The translations under genes and the position numbers were made by a program. Positions 1 to 8,861 of a DNA stretch of 64,000 nucleotides are shown one piece after another. Within the stretch, counting starts at the first letter, position 1. Each line of letters starts with the position of its first letter. Origin of the DNA: Pseudomonas bananamidigenes (GTDB lineage: Bacteria; Pseudomonadota; Gammaproteobacteria; Pseudomonadales; Pseudomonadaceae); contig NZ_LRUN01000058.1 in assembly GCF_001679645.1 (NCBI RefSeq), positions 1 through 64,000 of the forward strand, in the 5' to 3' direction. The notes beneath the pieces were generated by a model that was not told the DNA's origin, ran no database searches, and saw only the letters and a program-made list of their open reading frames with translations.

Positions 1-12
1 TTTTCGCTGATT

Positions 13-138
13 GTTCCCATGCTCTGCGTGGGAACACCCGCCCGTGACGCTCTGCGTCACCCTTCACACGCGGAACGCGGAGCGTCCCAAGATGCATTCC
101 CACGCAGACGGTTCGACGCCTCGATGTGGGAACGATCC
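13..138. repeat. Pseudomonas intergenic palindromic repeat
   Basis: The stretch downstream of the last gene is made of nested palindromes: GTTCCCATGC facing GCGTGGGAAC (13-35), GACGCTCTGCGTC (46-58), then GGAGCGTCCC and ATTCCCACGCAGAC motifs, ending in GTGGGAACGAT. From memory this resembles a dispersed non-coding repeat family common between genes in the P. fluorescens group. It sits just after the DUF2802 stop codon, where it could help end or protect the cheW operon transcript. Small reading frames across it are not credible genes. Confidence 0.6.
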
Positions 139-144
139 AAGCGC

Positions 145-540
145 TCAGCTGCTTCTGTGCAGCTTGCGCATCAACTCCGCCTCAGCCTGGGTCAACCCGC
201 AGGACTGAGTCAGCTCATCGACACTCGCGCCCATCCCCACCAGTTTCGCCGCCTGGGCGAATGACAGGCTCGACGGGTCGCGCTGTTCGAGCTGGGAAAT
301 CTTGTCCGGAATCGGACCGACGACCGCACGCAGCTCATGCAGGGCTTCGCCCATGCGCACGTTGCCGTTCTGGTAGTCGTCGACACGCTTGGCCAGGTCC
401 TTGATGCGCTGATCACGCAGCGCATCGCCCTGGGCCTGCTGCGCAGCGATCACGCGCTGCGCCTTGATGTACGCCAGAAACATCGCCAGCGTGCCTGCCC
501 AGAACAGGAACAGGACAATGACCGCTACCTCGAGAATCAA
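145..540 (-). CDS. DUF2802 domain protein after cheW
   Basis: A 131-residue protein with an N-terminal hydrophobic segment (about residues 3-24, VAVIVLFLFWAGTLAMFLAY) followed by a charged, probably coiled-coil region (25-70) and a helical C-terminal part of the DUF2802 type (about 85-130). It is predicted to be anchored in the inner membrane with a cytoplasmic tail. The start appears to be a TTG at 540 directly after the cheW TGA, with GGAG at the end of cheW as the ribosome site, so it is translationally coupled to cheW. The same cheW-DUF2802 pair follows parC/parP in P. aeruginosa. Its molecular function is not known to me. Confidence 0.8.
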   Translation of the reverse strand: MILEVAVIVLFLFWAGTLAMFLAYIKAQRVIAAQQAQGDALRDQRIKDLAKRVDDYQNGNVRMGEALHELRAVVGPIPDKISQLEQRDPSSLSFAQAAKLVGMGASVDELTQSCGLTQAEAELMRKLHRSS

Positions 541-1026
541 TCAGATATTCTCCAGTTCCGACCATTCTTCTTCAGTCATCATCTTGTCCAGCTCGACCAG
601 GATCAGCAACTCGTTGTTCTTGTTGCATACGCCCTGGATGAACTTGGCCGACTCTTCGTTACCGACGTTCGGTGCGGTCTCGATTTCCGACTGACGCAGG
701 TAAACCACTTCAGCCACGCTGTCGACCATGATGCCGACCACTTGCTTGTCGGCTTCGATGATGACGATACGGGTGTTGTCGCTGATCTCGCCGCTCATCA
801 GGCCGAAGCGCTGACGGGTGTCGATCACGGTCACCACATTGCCGCGCAGGTTGATGATGCCCAGCACATAGCTTGGCGCACCCGGAACCGGAGCGATCTC
901 GGTGTAGCGCAGGACTTCCTGAACGCGCATCACGTTGATGCCGTAGGTTTCGTTGTCCAGCTTGAAAGTCACCCATTGCAGGATCGGATCTTCGGAACCC
1001 TTTGCCGCAGTAGCCTTGTCGTTCAT
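541..1026 (-). CDS. cheW: Chemotaxis coupling protein CheW
   Basis: A 161-residue single-domain CheW. It couples chemoreceptors to the CheA kinase in polar arrays. The CheW fold covers almost the whole protein (about 15-155), including the conserved GIINLRGNVVTVIDTR segment near residues 56-71. The ATG at 1026 is the last gene start but one of the cheYZAB-motCD-parCP-cheW run. Downstream it touches the DUF2802 gene. Upstream, 83 bases separate it from parP and contain a small hairpin (CCGGCAT, loop TCC, ATGCCGG at about 1072-1088) without a U-run. Confidence 0.96.
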   Translation of the reverse strand: MNDKATAAKGSEDPILQWVTFKLDNETYGINVMRVQEVLRYTEIAPVPGAPSYVLGIINLRGNVVTVIDTRQRFGLMSGEISDNTRIVIIEADKQVVGIMVDSVAEVVYLRQSEIETAPNVGNEESAKFIQGVCNKNNELLILVELDKMMTEEEWSELENI

Positions 1027-1109
1027 ACCCTAGCCCCTCGAAAAACCGCAATGGCGGTGTGTGTCTCGTGTGCCGGCATGGAATGCCGGACATGTCTGTT
1101 ATGAAAGTG

Positions 1110-2072
1110 TCATGTCGTTTTGTGGGTCGGCTTACTGCCGGACATGTGCTTTGCCCCACCGCTGGCGATCAGCTCGGCCAGTGCGGAGACATCGAGCAAG
1201 GCGCACATGTGTTCGATCACCGTGCCCGCGAGCCATGGCCGCTGACCCCGGTGACTTCTCCATTTGATTTCATTCGGATCCAGACGCAGCGAGCGACTGA
1301 CCTGATGCACCGCCAGGCCCCACTCGTAACCCTGTACCGAAATCACGTATTGCAGGCCTTGACGAAAGTCATCGCGATAGCGATCCGGCATGACCCAGCG
1401 CGCGGTGTCCAGCACCTTCAGGTTGCCGGCCTGGCTCGGCAGGATGCCGAGAAACCATTCGGGCTGGCCGAACAGCGGCGTCAGCTCATGACCGGTCAGC
1501 GAATAGATCGAGCCCAGGCACACCAGCGGCACCGCGAGGGTCAACCCGGCCACATCGAACAGCAGACATTCGAAGGCTTCCGAAGCCCAGGCCGGACGAC
1601 CGTCGGTGTCCACCGGTGGCGGTGTATTGCTCGGTGGCAGATGCACTTCGACCAGCGGTGCAACCAATGCCTGTTCAACGACCGGTTCAACCGGCGCAAC
1701 AACTGGCTGCACCGGCGGTTCGACCGGAGCCGGTTCGGGTTGTGCCTGAAGAAGCTGAGTTTGCAGCAGGGGCGCGAGGGTCGACACCACGCGAACCGGC
1801 TCGGGCTCCTTGATCAGAGGCGCCGCGGCTTTGGCCACCACAGCGGCGGGCGCTGCAACCGGCGCCGCAGGCCTTGCGGCTTGCTGCGCATCGCGGGCCT
1901 GCTCTTCAAGCACCGCCGCCTGGAACTCATCCAGCACCGCGGAGCTTTCAACCACCTCGACCGGCGCCTCGACTTCCTGCGGGAGCTCTTGCTCAACTTC
2001 CTGCAGCAAGCTGTCCAGATAGGACTGCACAGCCAGTTGCGGACGCGAAGTCAGTTTGATCGGCCGATTCAT
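1110..2072 (-). CDS. parP: ParP, CheW-like array partitioning protein
   Basis: A 320-residue protein with a long Pro/Ala/Glu-rich N-terminal half (about 20-165) and a C-terminal CheW-like domain (about 165-305). In the ParP family this domain (AIF) contacts CheA and receptors, while the N-terminal part binds ParC, so that chemotaxis arrays are held at the pole and shared at division. It starts at the ATG at 2072, two bases after the parC stop, and lies between parC and cheW as in P. aeruginosa PA1462-PA1464. The low-complexity linker is normal for the family. The name rests on context plus domain order. Confidence 0.85.
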   Translation of the reverse strand: MNRPIKLTSRPQLAVQSYLDSLLQEVEQELPQEVEAPVEVVESSAVLDEFQAAVLEEQARDAQQAARPAAPVAAPAAVVAKAAAPLIKEPEPVRVVSTLAPLLQTQLLQAQPEPAPVEPPVQPVVAPVEPVVEQALVAPLVEVHLPPSNTPPPVDTDGRPAWASEAFECLLFDVAGLTLAVPLVCLGSIYSLTGHELTPLFGQPEWFLGILPSQAGNLKVLDTARWVMPDRYRDDFRQGLQYVISVQGYEWGLAVHQVSRSLRLDPNEIKWRSHRGQRPWLAGTVIEHMCALLDVSALAELIASGGAKHMSGSKPTHKTT

Positions 2073-2074
2073 GC

Positions 2075-2863
2075 TCAGGCCACCTGCGCAACGAGCTGCT
2101 GCGCCAGCAGATGCTTGAGCAACGCGCGGTAAGCCAGCACGCCACGGCTCTTGCCGTCGAATTGCGAAGGCGTGACGCCGGCACGGCTGGCGTCGCGCAG
2201 ACGGGTATCGACCGGGATGTAACCCTGCCAGATCTCGTCGGGGAATTTGTCACGCAGCACGCGCAAGGTACCCATCGATGCCTGGGTGCGGCGATCGAAC
2301 AGGGTCGGCACGATGTTGAACGGCAACGCCTGTTTGCGCGAGCGGTTGATCATCGCCAGGGTGTTGACCATCCGTTCCAGGCCTTTGACGGCCAGGTGTT
2401 CGGTCTGCACCGGGATCACCAGTTGCTGACTGGCGGCCAGGGCATTGACCATCAGCACACCGAGCAATGGCGGGCTGTCGATGATCGCGTAATCGAAGTC
2501 CTGCCACAGTTGCGCCAGACTCTTGGCGATCACCAGGCCCAGACCACTTTGTCCCGGCGACTGGCGCTCGAGGGTGGCCAGCGCGGTGCTCGACGGCAGC
2601 AGGGAAATGCGTTCGTCACTGGTGGACAGCAGCAACTGGCCCGGCAGGCCTTGCGGCACACCGCCCTTGTGCAGGAACAGGTCATAGTTGCTGTGTTCCA
2701 GGCTGTCGGGGTCGTAACCGAAATAGCTGGTCATCGAGCCGTGCGGATCGAGATCGACCACGACCACGCGCTTGCCCGCCTCCGCCAGCAAACCGGCTAA
2801 AGCGATGGAAGTAGTGGTTTTACCAACACCACCCTTTTGATTGGCGACTGCCCAGACTCTCAT
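2075..2863 (-). CDS. parC: ParC, ParA-like ATPase positioning chemotaxis arrays
   Basis: A 262-residue ParA/MinD-type ATPase. The deviant Walker A (KGGVGKTT) is at residues 10-17 and Walker B lies in AIIDSPP near 145. ParC-type proteins recruit ParP and the CheA arrays to the cell pole. It is not a chromosomal ParA: there is no ParB gene or parS cluster nearby, and it is followed directly by parP. A GGGAGG ribosome site precedes the ATG. The motD-parC gap carries a perfect 8-bp hairpin next to that site. Confidence 0.88.
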   Translation of the reverse strand: MRVWAVANQKGGVGKTTTSIALAGLLAEAGKRVVVVDLDPHGSMTSYFGYDPDSLEHSNYDLFLHKGGVPQGLPGQLLLSTSDERISLLPSSTALATLERQSPGQSGLGLVIAKSLAQLWQDFDYAIIDSPPLLGVLMVNALAASQQLVIPVQTEHLAVKGLERMVNTLAMINRSRKQALPFNIVPTLFDRRTQASMGTLRVLRDKFPDEIWQGYIPVDTRLRDASRAGVTPSQFDGKSRGVLAYRALLKHLLAQQLVAQVA

Positions 2864-2878
2864 TCGGATCGTTCCTCC

Positions 2879-2897
2879 CGGCCGAGATGCTCGGCCG
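2879..2897 (-). other. Perfect hairpin between motD and parC
   Basis: CGGCCGAG and CTCGGCCG form an 8-bp perfect stem with a 3-nt loop directly upstream of the parC ribosome binding site (GGGAGG at about 2873-2878). There is no U-run after it, so it is not a standard terminator. It could slow read-through, stabilise a processed end, or tune parC translation. Confidence 0.5.
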
Positions 2898-2906
2898 AGA
2901 CATGGC

Positions 2907-3797
2907 TCAGCGTATTAATGCGGGCGACGGAGAATTGACGGCACTCTCGCGTCCCGGCGTCTTGACCGGGGTCGGTGCAGTTTGTGTGCCAGCACGCTTC
3001 AACGCGGCGTCCGGTGTTGCATTGGCGGTCCCGGTGCCTGTCAGGCTGCGGCGTACATCGAGATTGCGCGACACCACCAGCACCACGCGACGATTCTTGG
3101 CCCGGCCCTCGGCCGTGGCGTTGTTGGCCACTGGCTGGAATTCGCCATAGCCCACCGAGGCCATGCGACCAGGGTTCACGCCCTGCATCGCCAGCATGCG
3201 CACGATGCTCGCCGAACGCGCCGAAGACAGCTCCCAGTTGGTCGGGTACTGAGCGGTGCGAATCGGCTGGTCGTCGGTGAAGCCTTCGACGTGGATCGGG
3301 TTATCGAACGGTTTGAGGATCGCCGCGACCTTGTCGATGATGTTGAACGCGATGTCGCTTGGCATGGCATCGCCGCTGCCGAACAACAGGCTGGAGTTGA
3401 GTTCGATCTCGACCCACAGCTCGTTGCCGCGCACGGTCATCTGGTTGCTCGCGATCAGGTCGCCGAACGCGGCGCTGATATCGTCGGCGATGCTTTTGAG
3501 CGGATCGCTGGCCCCGGCGATGCCGGCATCGACCTGCTCGCTGTCCTTGACCAGCGGCTTGGCCGGGGTCACGGTCTTGGGTCGCTCCTCACCGATCGGG
3601 ATCGGCTTGAGCGCGCGGTCGGAGTCGGTGAAGACCCCGATCAGCGCTTCGGAAATGATCTTGTACTTGCCTTCGTTGATCGACGAGATGGAGTACATCA
3701 CCACGAAGAAAGCGAACAACAGTGTGATGAAGTCTGCGTAAGACACGAGCCAGCGCTCGTGATTGACGTGTTCTTCATGCTGGCGACGACGGGCCAT
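2907..3797 (-). CDS. motD: Flagellar stator protein MotD (MotB type)
   Basis: A 296-residue MotB-family stator subunit. It has a short basic cytoplasmic N-terminus, one membrane helix (about 17-37, YADFITLLFAFFVVMYSISS) with the proton-channel Asp in SYADFITLLFAFF, a plug/linker, and a C-terminal OmpA-like peptidoglycan-binding domain (about 150-255, with the motif NWELSSARSASIVRML). The tail after 260 is Pro/Ala/Thr-rich. MotCD is the second stator of Pseudomonas, important for swarming and motility in viscous media. It follows motC by 12 bases. Confidence 0.94.
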   Translation of the reverse strand: MARRRQHEEHVNHERWLVSYADFITLLFAFFVVMYSISSINEGKYKIISEALIGVFTDSDRALKPIPIGEERPKTVTPAKPLVKDSEQVDAGIAGASDPLKSIADDISAAFGDLIASNQMTVRGNELWVEIELNSSLLFGSGDAMPSDIAFNIIDKVAAILKPFDNPIHVEGFTDDQPIRTAQYPTNWELSSARSASIVRMLAMQGVNPGRMASVGYGEFQPVANNATAEGRAKNRRVVLVVSRNLDVRRSLTGTGTANATPDAALKRAGTQTAPTPVKTPGRESAVNSPSPALIR

Positions 3798-3809
3798 GAG
3801 GCTATTCCC

Positions 3810-4550
3810 TTAATCCATGAAGCCTTGCAGCTTCAACTCGATGGAGCGTGGGTTTTCACCTTCGGCGATCGACAGAATGCCTTCCAACAACATTTCGCGA
3901 TAACGCGACTGCCGCAACGCGATTGACTTGAGCTTCGCAGCGATCGGCAGCAACACCAGGTTGGCACTGGCCACACCGTAGATGGTGGCGACGAATGCCA
4001 CGGCGATGCCGTTGCCCAGTTGCGATGGATCGGCCAGGTTGCCCATCACATGGATCAGGCCCATGACCGCACCGATGATACCGATGGTCGGCGCGTAGCC
4101 GCCCATGCTTTCGAAGACCTTGGCCGCTTCGACGTCGCGGGCTTCCTGGGTGTAGAAATCCACTTCAAGGATGCTGCGGATGGCTTCCGGTTCGGCGCCG
4201 TCGACCAGCAGCTGCAGGCCTTTGCGCGAGTAGGCATCCGGCTCGGCATCCGCCACGCCTTCCAGGCCCAGCAGGCCTTCCTTGCGCGCGGTGAGGCTCC
4301 AGTTGACCACCCGATCGATACCGCCGGCCAGATCGACATGGGGCGGGAAAAAGATCCACGCCAGAATCTGCATGGCACGCTTGAACGCGCTCATCGGCGA
4401 TTGCAGCAAGGCGGCACCGATGGTCCCGCCCAGCACGATCAGCGCCGCCGGACCGTTGGCCAGCGCGCCGAGGTGACCACCTTCAAGGAAGTTGCCGCCG
4501 ATGATGGCGACGAACGCCATGATGATCCCGATAAGGCTCAGAACATCCAT
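3810..4550 (-). CDS. motC: Flagellar stator protein MotC (MotA type)
   Basis: A 246-residue MotA-family proton channel subunit with four predicted membrane helices (about 3-25, 32-50, 145-168, 180-200) and a charged cytoplasmic loop between the second and third that contacts FliG. The chosen ATG at 4550 overlaps the cheB stop (TGATG) and has GAGG about 10 bases upstream. An in-frame GTG at 4559 would add three residues but has no usable spacing. It works with MotD as a stator. Confidence 0.94.
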   Translation of the reverse strand: MDVLSLIGIIMAFVAIIGGNFLEGGHLGALANGPAALIVLGGTIGAALLQSPMSAFKRAMQILAWIFFPPHVDLAGGIDRVVNWSLTARKEGLLGLEGVADAEPDAYSRKGLQLLVDGAEPEAIRSILEVDFYTQEARDVEAAKVFESMGGYAPTIGIIGAVMGLIHVMGNLADPSQLGNGIAVAFVATIYGVASANLVLLPIAAKLKSIALRQSRYREMLLEGILSIAEGENPRSIELKLQGFMD

Positions 4551-5686
4551 CAGATACACGCCTCGACGATGTGCCTGCCGATATCGTCCAGGCCGTACAC
4601 CGCATCCGCGAGGTCAGCCTTGACGATGGCCATCGGCATGCCATAGATCACGCAGCTGGCTTCATCCTGGGCCCAGACGGTACTGCCACCCTGCTTGAGC
4701 AGGCGCGCGCCTTCACGGCCATCGGCGCCCATGCCGGTCAGCACAACCGCCAGAACTTTGTCACTGTAGGATTTGGCTGCGGAGCCGAACGTGATGTCCA
4801 CGCAAGGCTTGTAGTTCAGACGCTCGTCACCCGGCAGGATCTTCACCGCGCCACGGCCATCGACCATCAGCTGTTTGCCACCCGGGGCCAGCAGTGCCAG
4901 GCCCGGACGCAGAATGTCGCCGTCCTCGGCTTCCTTGACGCTGATGCGGCAAAGCTTGTCCAGACGCTCGGCGAACGCCTTGGTGAAAGCCGCCGGCATG
5001 TGCTGGATCAGCACGATCGGCGCCGGGAAGTTGGCCGGCAACTGGGTCAGAACCCGTTGCAGGGCCACCGGGCCGCCAGTCGATGTGCCGATCGCGACGA
5101 GCTTGTAATTTTTGCGCTTCGGTGCGGGCGACGAAGCACTGGCGGCCGGAGCGCGAGCCGGTGCGGGCGCGGGTGCCGGACGGGTCGCAGCGCTGCTGTG
5201 ACTGCCAAAGCCCGACGGCGCAGGAGCCGCCGGTGCCGGCGTCGGTGCGGCAGCAGGCGCCGGCGCACTGTAGGCACTGAAACGACGATTGCTGCGCGAA
5301 ATGCTGTGAACCTTCTCGCACAGCAATTGCTTGACCTTCTCCGGGTTGCGGGAGATGTCTTCGAAATTCTTCGGCAGGAAATCCACCGCGCCGGCATCCA
5401 GCGCATCCAGGGTGACCCGGGCGCCTTCATGAGTCAGCGAGGAGAACATCAACACCGGAGTCGGGCAACGCTGCATGATATGTCGCACCGCCGTGATGCC
5501 ATCCATCATCGGCATCTCGTAGTCCATGGTGATCACGTCCGGCTTGAGAGCCAGGGCCTGATCGATCGCCTCTTTGCCGTTGGTCGCCGTACCGACGACC
5601 TGGATGCTCGGATCCGCTGAAAGAATTTCCGAGACGCGGCGGCGGAAAAAACCCGAATCGTCCACCACCAGGACTTTGACTGCCAT
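4550..5686 (-). CDS. cheB: Chemotaxis methylesterase/deamidase CheB
   Basis: A 378-residue CheB: N-terminal receiver domain (1-120, phosphoacceptor D55 in TMDYEMPMMDG), a long Ala/Pro-rich linker (about 140-185) and a C-terminal methylesterase domain with the catalytic motifs GTSTGGP (Ser), IQHMP (His) and GMGADG (Asp). It removes methyl groups from chemoreceptors for adaptation. The start is set at the ATG at 5686, where GGAG precedes; the frame is open further upstream but that extension lacks any CheB sequence. The stop overlaps the motC start. Confidence 0.95.
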   Translation of the reverse strand: MAVKVLVVDDSGFFRRRVSEILSADPSIQVVGTATNGKEAIDQALALKPDVITMDYEMPMMDGITAVRHIMQRCPTPVLMFSSLTHEGARVTLDALDAGAVDFLPKNFEDISRNPEKVKQLLCEKVHSISRSNRRFSAYSAPAPAAAPTPAPAAPAPSGFGSHSSAATRPAPAPAPARAPAASASSPAPKRKNYKLVAIGTSTGGPVALQRVLTQLPANFPAPIVLIQHMPAAFTKAFAERLDKLCRISVKEAEDGDILRPGLALLAPGGKQLMVDGRGAVKILPGDERLNYKPCVDITFGSAAKSYSDKVLAVVLTGMGADGREGARLLKQGGSTVWAQDEASCVIYGMPMAIVKADLADAVYGLDDIGRHIVEACI

Positions 5687-5735
5687 AAACACTCCATTAG
5701 GTGCAGCGGGACAGGCTCGCCCCGCTGCCCCGGAT

Positions 5736-8027
5736 TCAAATACGCCGTGCGGCGTAACGCTTGAGCATGCTTGGAACATCGAGAATCAGCGCAATGCGGC
5801 CGTCACCGGTAATGGTGGCGCCGGACATGCCCGGAGTTCCCTGCAGCATCTTGCCCAATGGCTTGATGACCACTTCTTCCTGACCGACCAGTTGATCGAC
5901 GACAAAGCCGATCCGCTGGGTGCCCACCGAAAGGATCACCACATGGCCTTCGCGCTGCTCTTCGTGAGCGGCCGAGCTGACCAGCCAGCGTTTGAGGTAG
6001 AACAATGGCAACGCCTTGTCCCGCACGATCACCACTTCCTGGCCGTCCACCACGTTGGTGGTCGACAGGTCGAGGTGGAAGATTTCGTTGACGTTCACCA
6101 GCGGGAACGCGAACGCCTGGTTGCCGAGCATGACCATCAGGGTCGGCATGATCGCCAGCGTCAGCGGCACCTTGATGACGATTTTCGAGCCCTGGCCCTT
6201 GGTCGAATAAATGTTGATCGAACCGTTGAGCTGGGAAATCTTGGTCTTCACCACGTCCATGCCGACACCGCGACCGGACACGTCGGAGATCTCGGTCTTG
6301 GTCGAGAAGCCCGGGGCGAAAATCAGGTTGTAGCACTCGGTATCGCTCAGACGGTCGGCTGCATCCTTGTCCATCACACCACGCTTCACGGCGATGGCGC
6401 GCAGGATGTTCGGATCCATGCCTTTACCGTCGTCGGAAATCGACAGCAGGATGTGGTCGCCTTCCTGTTCGGCCGCCAGAACGACCTTGCCGCCGCGAGG
6501 CTTGCCCGACGCTTCGCGTTCTTCCGGCGATTCGATGCCGTGGTCGACCGCGTTGCGCACCAGGTGGACCAGCGGGTCGGCCAGCGCCTCGACGAGGTTC
6601 TTGTCGAGGTCGGTCTCTTCGCCCACCAGCTCCAGGTTGATCTCTTTCTTGAGCTGACGGGCAAGGTCGCGAACCAGACGCGGGAAACGACCGAAGACTT
6701 TCTTGATCGGCTGCATCCGGGTCTTCATCACCGACGTCTGCAAGTCGGCGGTAACCACGTCGAGGTTCGACACGGCCTTCTGCATGGCCTCGTCGCCACT
6801 GTTCAGGCCCAGGCGCACCAGACGGTTACGCACCAGCACCAGCTCGCCGACCATGTTCATGATCTCGTCGAGACGCGCAGTGTCGACGCGAACGGTGGTT
6901 TCGGCTTCGCTCGCCGGTTTTTCCGGTGGCGGTGTCGCCGGGGCACGGGCCGGAGCCGGTGCGGCAGCGGCGGCCGGCTTCGGTGTTTCGGCTTTTGGTT
7001 CGGGCTTGCTTTGCGGCGCTTTCGCGGCAGGGTTCGCCGCAGCGGCCGGGGCCTTGGCAGCAGGCGCTGCCACCGCGGCGGCGTTGCCGGCAGTCACGGG
7101 CGCGCCGGTGGCAACGTCGGTGAACTTGCCTTTGCCGTGCAGCTCATCCAGCAGCGATTCGAATTCGTGATCGGTGATCAGATCGCTGCCCGCTGCAGCG
7201 GCTGCAGGCGCGGTCGATGCGGGAACCGATGCCATTGCCGACTCCAGCGCATCGACGGCAAAGTTGCCCTTGCCGTGCAGCTGATCGAGCAAGGCCTCGA
7301 ATTCGTCGTCGGTAATGTCCGAGTCGTCGCCGGCTGCCGGAGCCGCCGGCGCGGCTGCAGCCGGTGCCACGGCGTCGGCTGCGAACTGGCCCTTGCCATG
7401 CAACTGGTCGAGCAGCGACTCGAATTCAGCGTCGGTGATTTCATCGCTGGCGGCTTCGTCGGAAGCCGGCGCAGCGGCAGCCGCCGGGGCCTCGGCTTCG
7501 GCCTTGACGGCGCTCAGCGAGTCCAGCAACTGTTCGAATTCGTTGTCGGTGATATCGCCCGAATCGCCAGAATCGCCTTCAACGACCAGCTCTTCGATCA
7601 TCTCGGCTACCGGCGAGGCCGCAACCTCATCCGCCGATTGCGGTTCGGCCAGGCGCGCCAGCGCGGCCAGCAGTTCCGGGGTTGCAGCGGTGATCGGGCT
7701 GCGGTCGCGGACTTCGCCGAACATGCTGTTCACCGAGTCCAGCGCTTCGAGCACCACGTCCATCAGTTCTGCATCTACGCGACGCTCACCCTTGCGCAGG
7801 ATGTCGAACACGTTTTCGGCGATGTGACAGCACTCCACCAGCTCGTTGAGCTGAAGGAAGCCGGCGCCCCCTTTTACAGTGTGGAAACCGCGAAAAATTG
7901 CGTTGAGCAGATCTGCGTCATCAGGGCGGCTTTCCAGCTCGACCAGTTGTTCGGACAGTTGCTCAAGAATCTCGCCGGCCTCAACCAGGAAATCCTGAAG
8001 GATCTCTTCATCGGCGCCGAAGCTCAT
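5736..8027 (-). CDS. cheA: Chemotaxis histidine kinase CheA
   Basis: A 763-residue CheA. The Hpt domain (1-105) has H49 in GFHTVKGGAGF. A long Ala/Pro-rich region (about 150-375) follows, then dimerisation (about 378-440), the ATP-binding kinase domain (N box near 488-499, DDGKGM 532-537, GRGVGM 585-590) and the CheW-like regulatory domain (about 620-763). The linker holds four copies of a short acidic motif of the form ITDxEFExLLDxL(HGKG), at residues 158-171, 196-213, 237-254 and 283-300. It lies between cheZ and cheB. Slightly longer than many CheA proteins because of the linker. Confidence 0.96.
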   Translation of the reverse strand: MSFGADEEILQDFLVEAGEILEQLSEQLVELESRPDDADLLNAIFRGFHTVKGGAGFLQLNELVECCHIAENVFDILRKGERRVDAELMDVVLEALDSVNSMFGEVRDRSPITAATPELLAALARLAEPQSADEVAASPVAEMIEELVVEGDSGDSGDITDNEFEQLLDSLSAVKAEAEAPAAAAAPASDEAASDEITDAEFESLLDQLHGKGQFAADAVAPAAAAPAAPAAGDDSDITDDEFEALLDQLHGKGNFAVDALESAMASVPASTAPAAAAAGSDLITDHEFESLLDELHGKGKFTDVATGAPVTAGNAAAVAAPAAKAPAAAANPAAKAPQSKPEPKAETPKPAAAAAPAPARAPATPPPEKPASEAETTVRVDTARLDEIMNMVGELVLVRNRLVRLGLNSGDEAMQKAVSNLDVVTADLQTSVMKTRMQPIKKVFGRFPRLVRDLARQLKKEINLELVGEETDLDKNLVEALADPLVHLVRNAVDHGIESPEEREASGKPRGGKVVLAAEQEGDHILLSISDDGKGMDPNILRAIAVKRGVMDKDAADRLSDTECYNLIFAPGFSTKTEISDVSGRGVGMDVVKTKISQLNGSINIYSTKGQGSKIVIKVPLTLAIMPTLMVMLGNQAFAFPLVNVNEIFHLDLSTTNVVDGQEVVIVRDKALPLFYLKRWLVSSAAHEEQREGHVVILSVGTQRIGFVVDQLVGQEEVVIKPLGKMLQGTPGMSGATITGDGRIALILDVPSMLKRYAARRI

Positions 8028-8055
8028 TAATGGGGTGCTCCTACAGGTCTAAAAC

Positions 8056-8844
8056 TCAAAATCCAAGGCTGGATAGCAAATCGTCCACATCGTCCTGACC
8101 GGACACAACGTCTTCTCGTTTATCGGCATGAATCTGCGGACCTTCACCCTGCGAGAGATGTTTTTGTGGATCTTTTTCAGCGAGCATCGCCGCACGGTCA
8201 TGTTCGATGCCCGCAAAGCGATCCACCTGACTGGCCATGAGCACGAGTTTGAGCAGATTGCTTTCGACTTCGGTGACCAGTTGGGTCACACGCTTGATCA
8301 CTTGACCTGTGAGATCCTGATAATCCTGGGCCAGCAGAATGTCGTTGAGGCTGCTCGACACCGCACGGTTGTCCGTGCTGCTGCGCGCCAGAAAACCGTC
8401 GACCCGACGTGCCAGTTCGCGGAACTCTTCAGCCCCGACTTCACGGCGCATGAAGCGTCCCCAGTCGGCACTCAACGCCTGGGCTTCGTCAGCCAGGCCA
8501 TTGACCACCGGCGTTGCGCTTTCCACCAGATCCATGGTGCGGTTGGCTGCGGCTTCAGTCAGCTTGACCACATAGCCCAGGCGCTCGGTCGCATCAGTGA
8601 TCTGCGACACCTCCTCGGCCTGCGGCATATGCGGGTCGATCTGGAAGTTGACGATTGCACTGTGCAGTTCGCGCGTGAGCTTGCCGACTTCCTGGTACAG
8701 GCCTCGGTCACGGGTCTGATTGAGCTCATGGATCAGTTGCACAGCGTCGCCGAACCGGCCTTTTTCAAGGCTTTCGACCAGTTCGACCGCATGTTTTTTC
8801 AGCGTCGACTCGAAGTCGCCCTGTGAAGATTCTTTATGCTCCAT
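8056..8844 (-). CDS. cheZ: Chemotaxis phosphatase CheZ
   Basis: A 262-residue CheZ, which speeds removal of phosphate from CheY-P. It has the long helical hairpin with the active-site region QDYQDLTGQVIKRVT (catalytic Gln) and ends in a C-terminal acidic helix, DDVDDLLSSLGF, typical of the CheY-binding tail. The start is the ATG at 8844, preceded by GGGGGAG; an upstream in-frame codon at 8862 would overlap cheY and is less likely. It follows cheY and precedes cheA. Confidence 0.94.
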   Translation of the reverse strand: MEHKESSQGDFESTLKKHAVELVESLEKGRFGDAVQLIHELNQTRDRGLYQEVGKLTRELHSAIVNFQIDPHMPQAEEVSQITDATERLGYVVKLTEAAANRTMDLVESATPVVNGLADEAQALSADWGRFMRREVGAEEFRELARRVDGFLARSSTDNRAVSSSLNDILLAQDYQDLTGQVIKRVTQLVTEVESNLLKLVLMASQVDRFAGIEHDRAAMLAEKDPQKHLSQGEGPQIHADKREDVVSGQDDVDDLLSSLGF

Positions 8845-8861
8845 AGCTCCCCCGCGCGTCA

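Noticed and set aside
2075..2863. Chromosome or plasmid partition ParA
   Set aside because: No ParB or parS nearby; the gene is embedded between motD and parP, which identifies it as the chemotaxis-array ATPase.
5574..8030. Plus-strand open frame of 818 codons opposite cheA
   Set aside because: The minus-strand frame is an unmistakable CheA; the opposite frame only mirrors its codon pattern.
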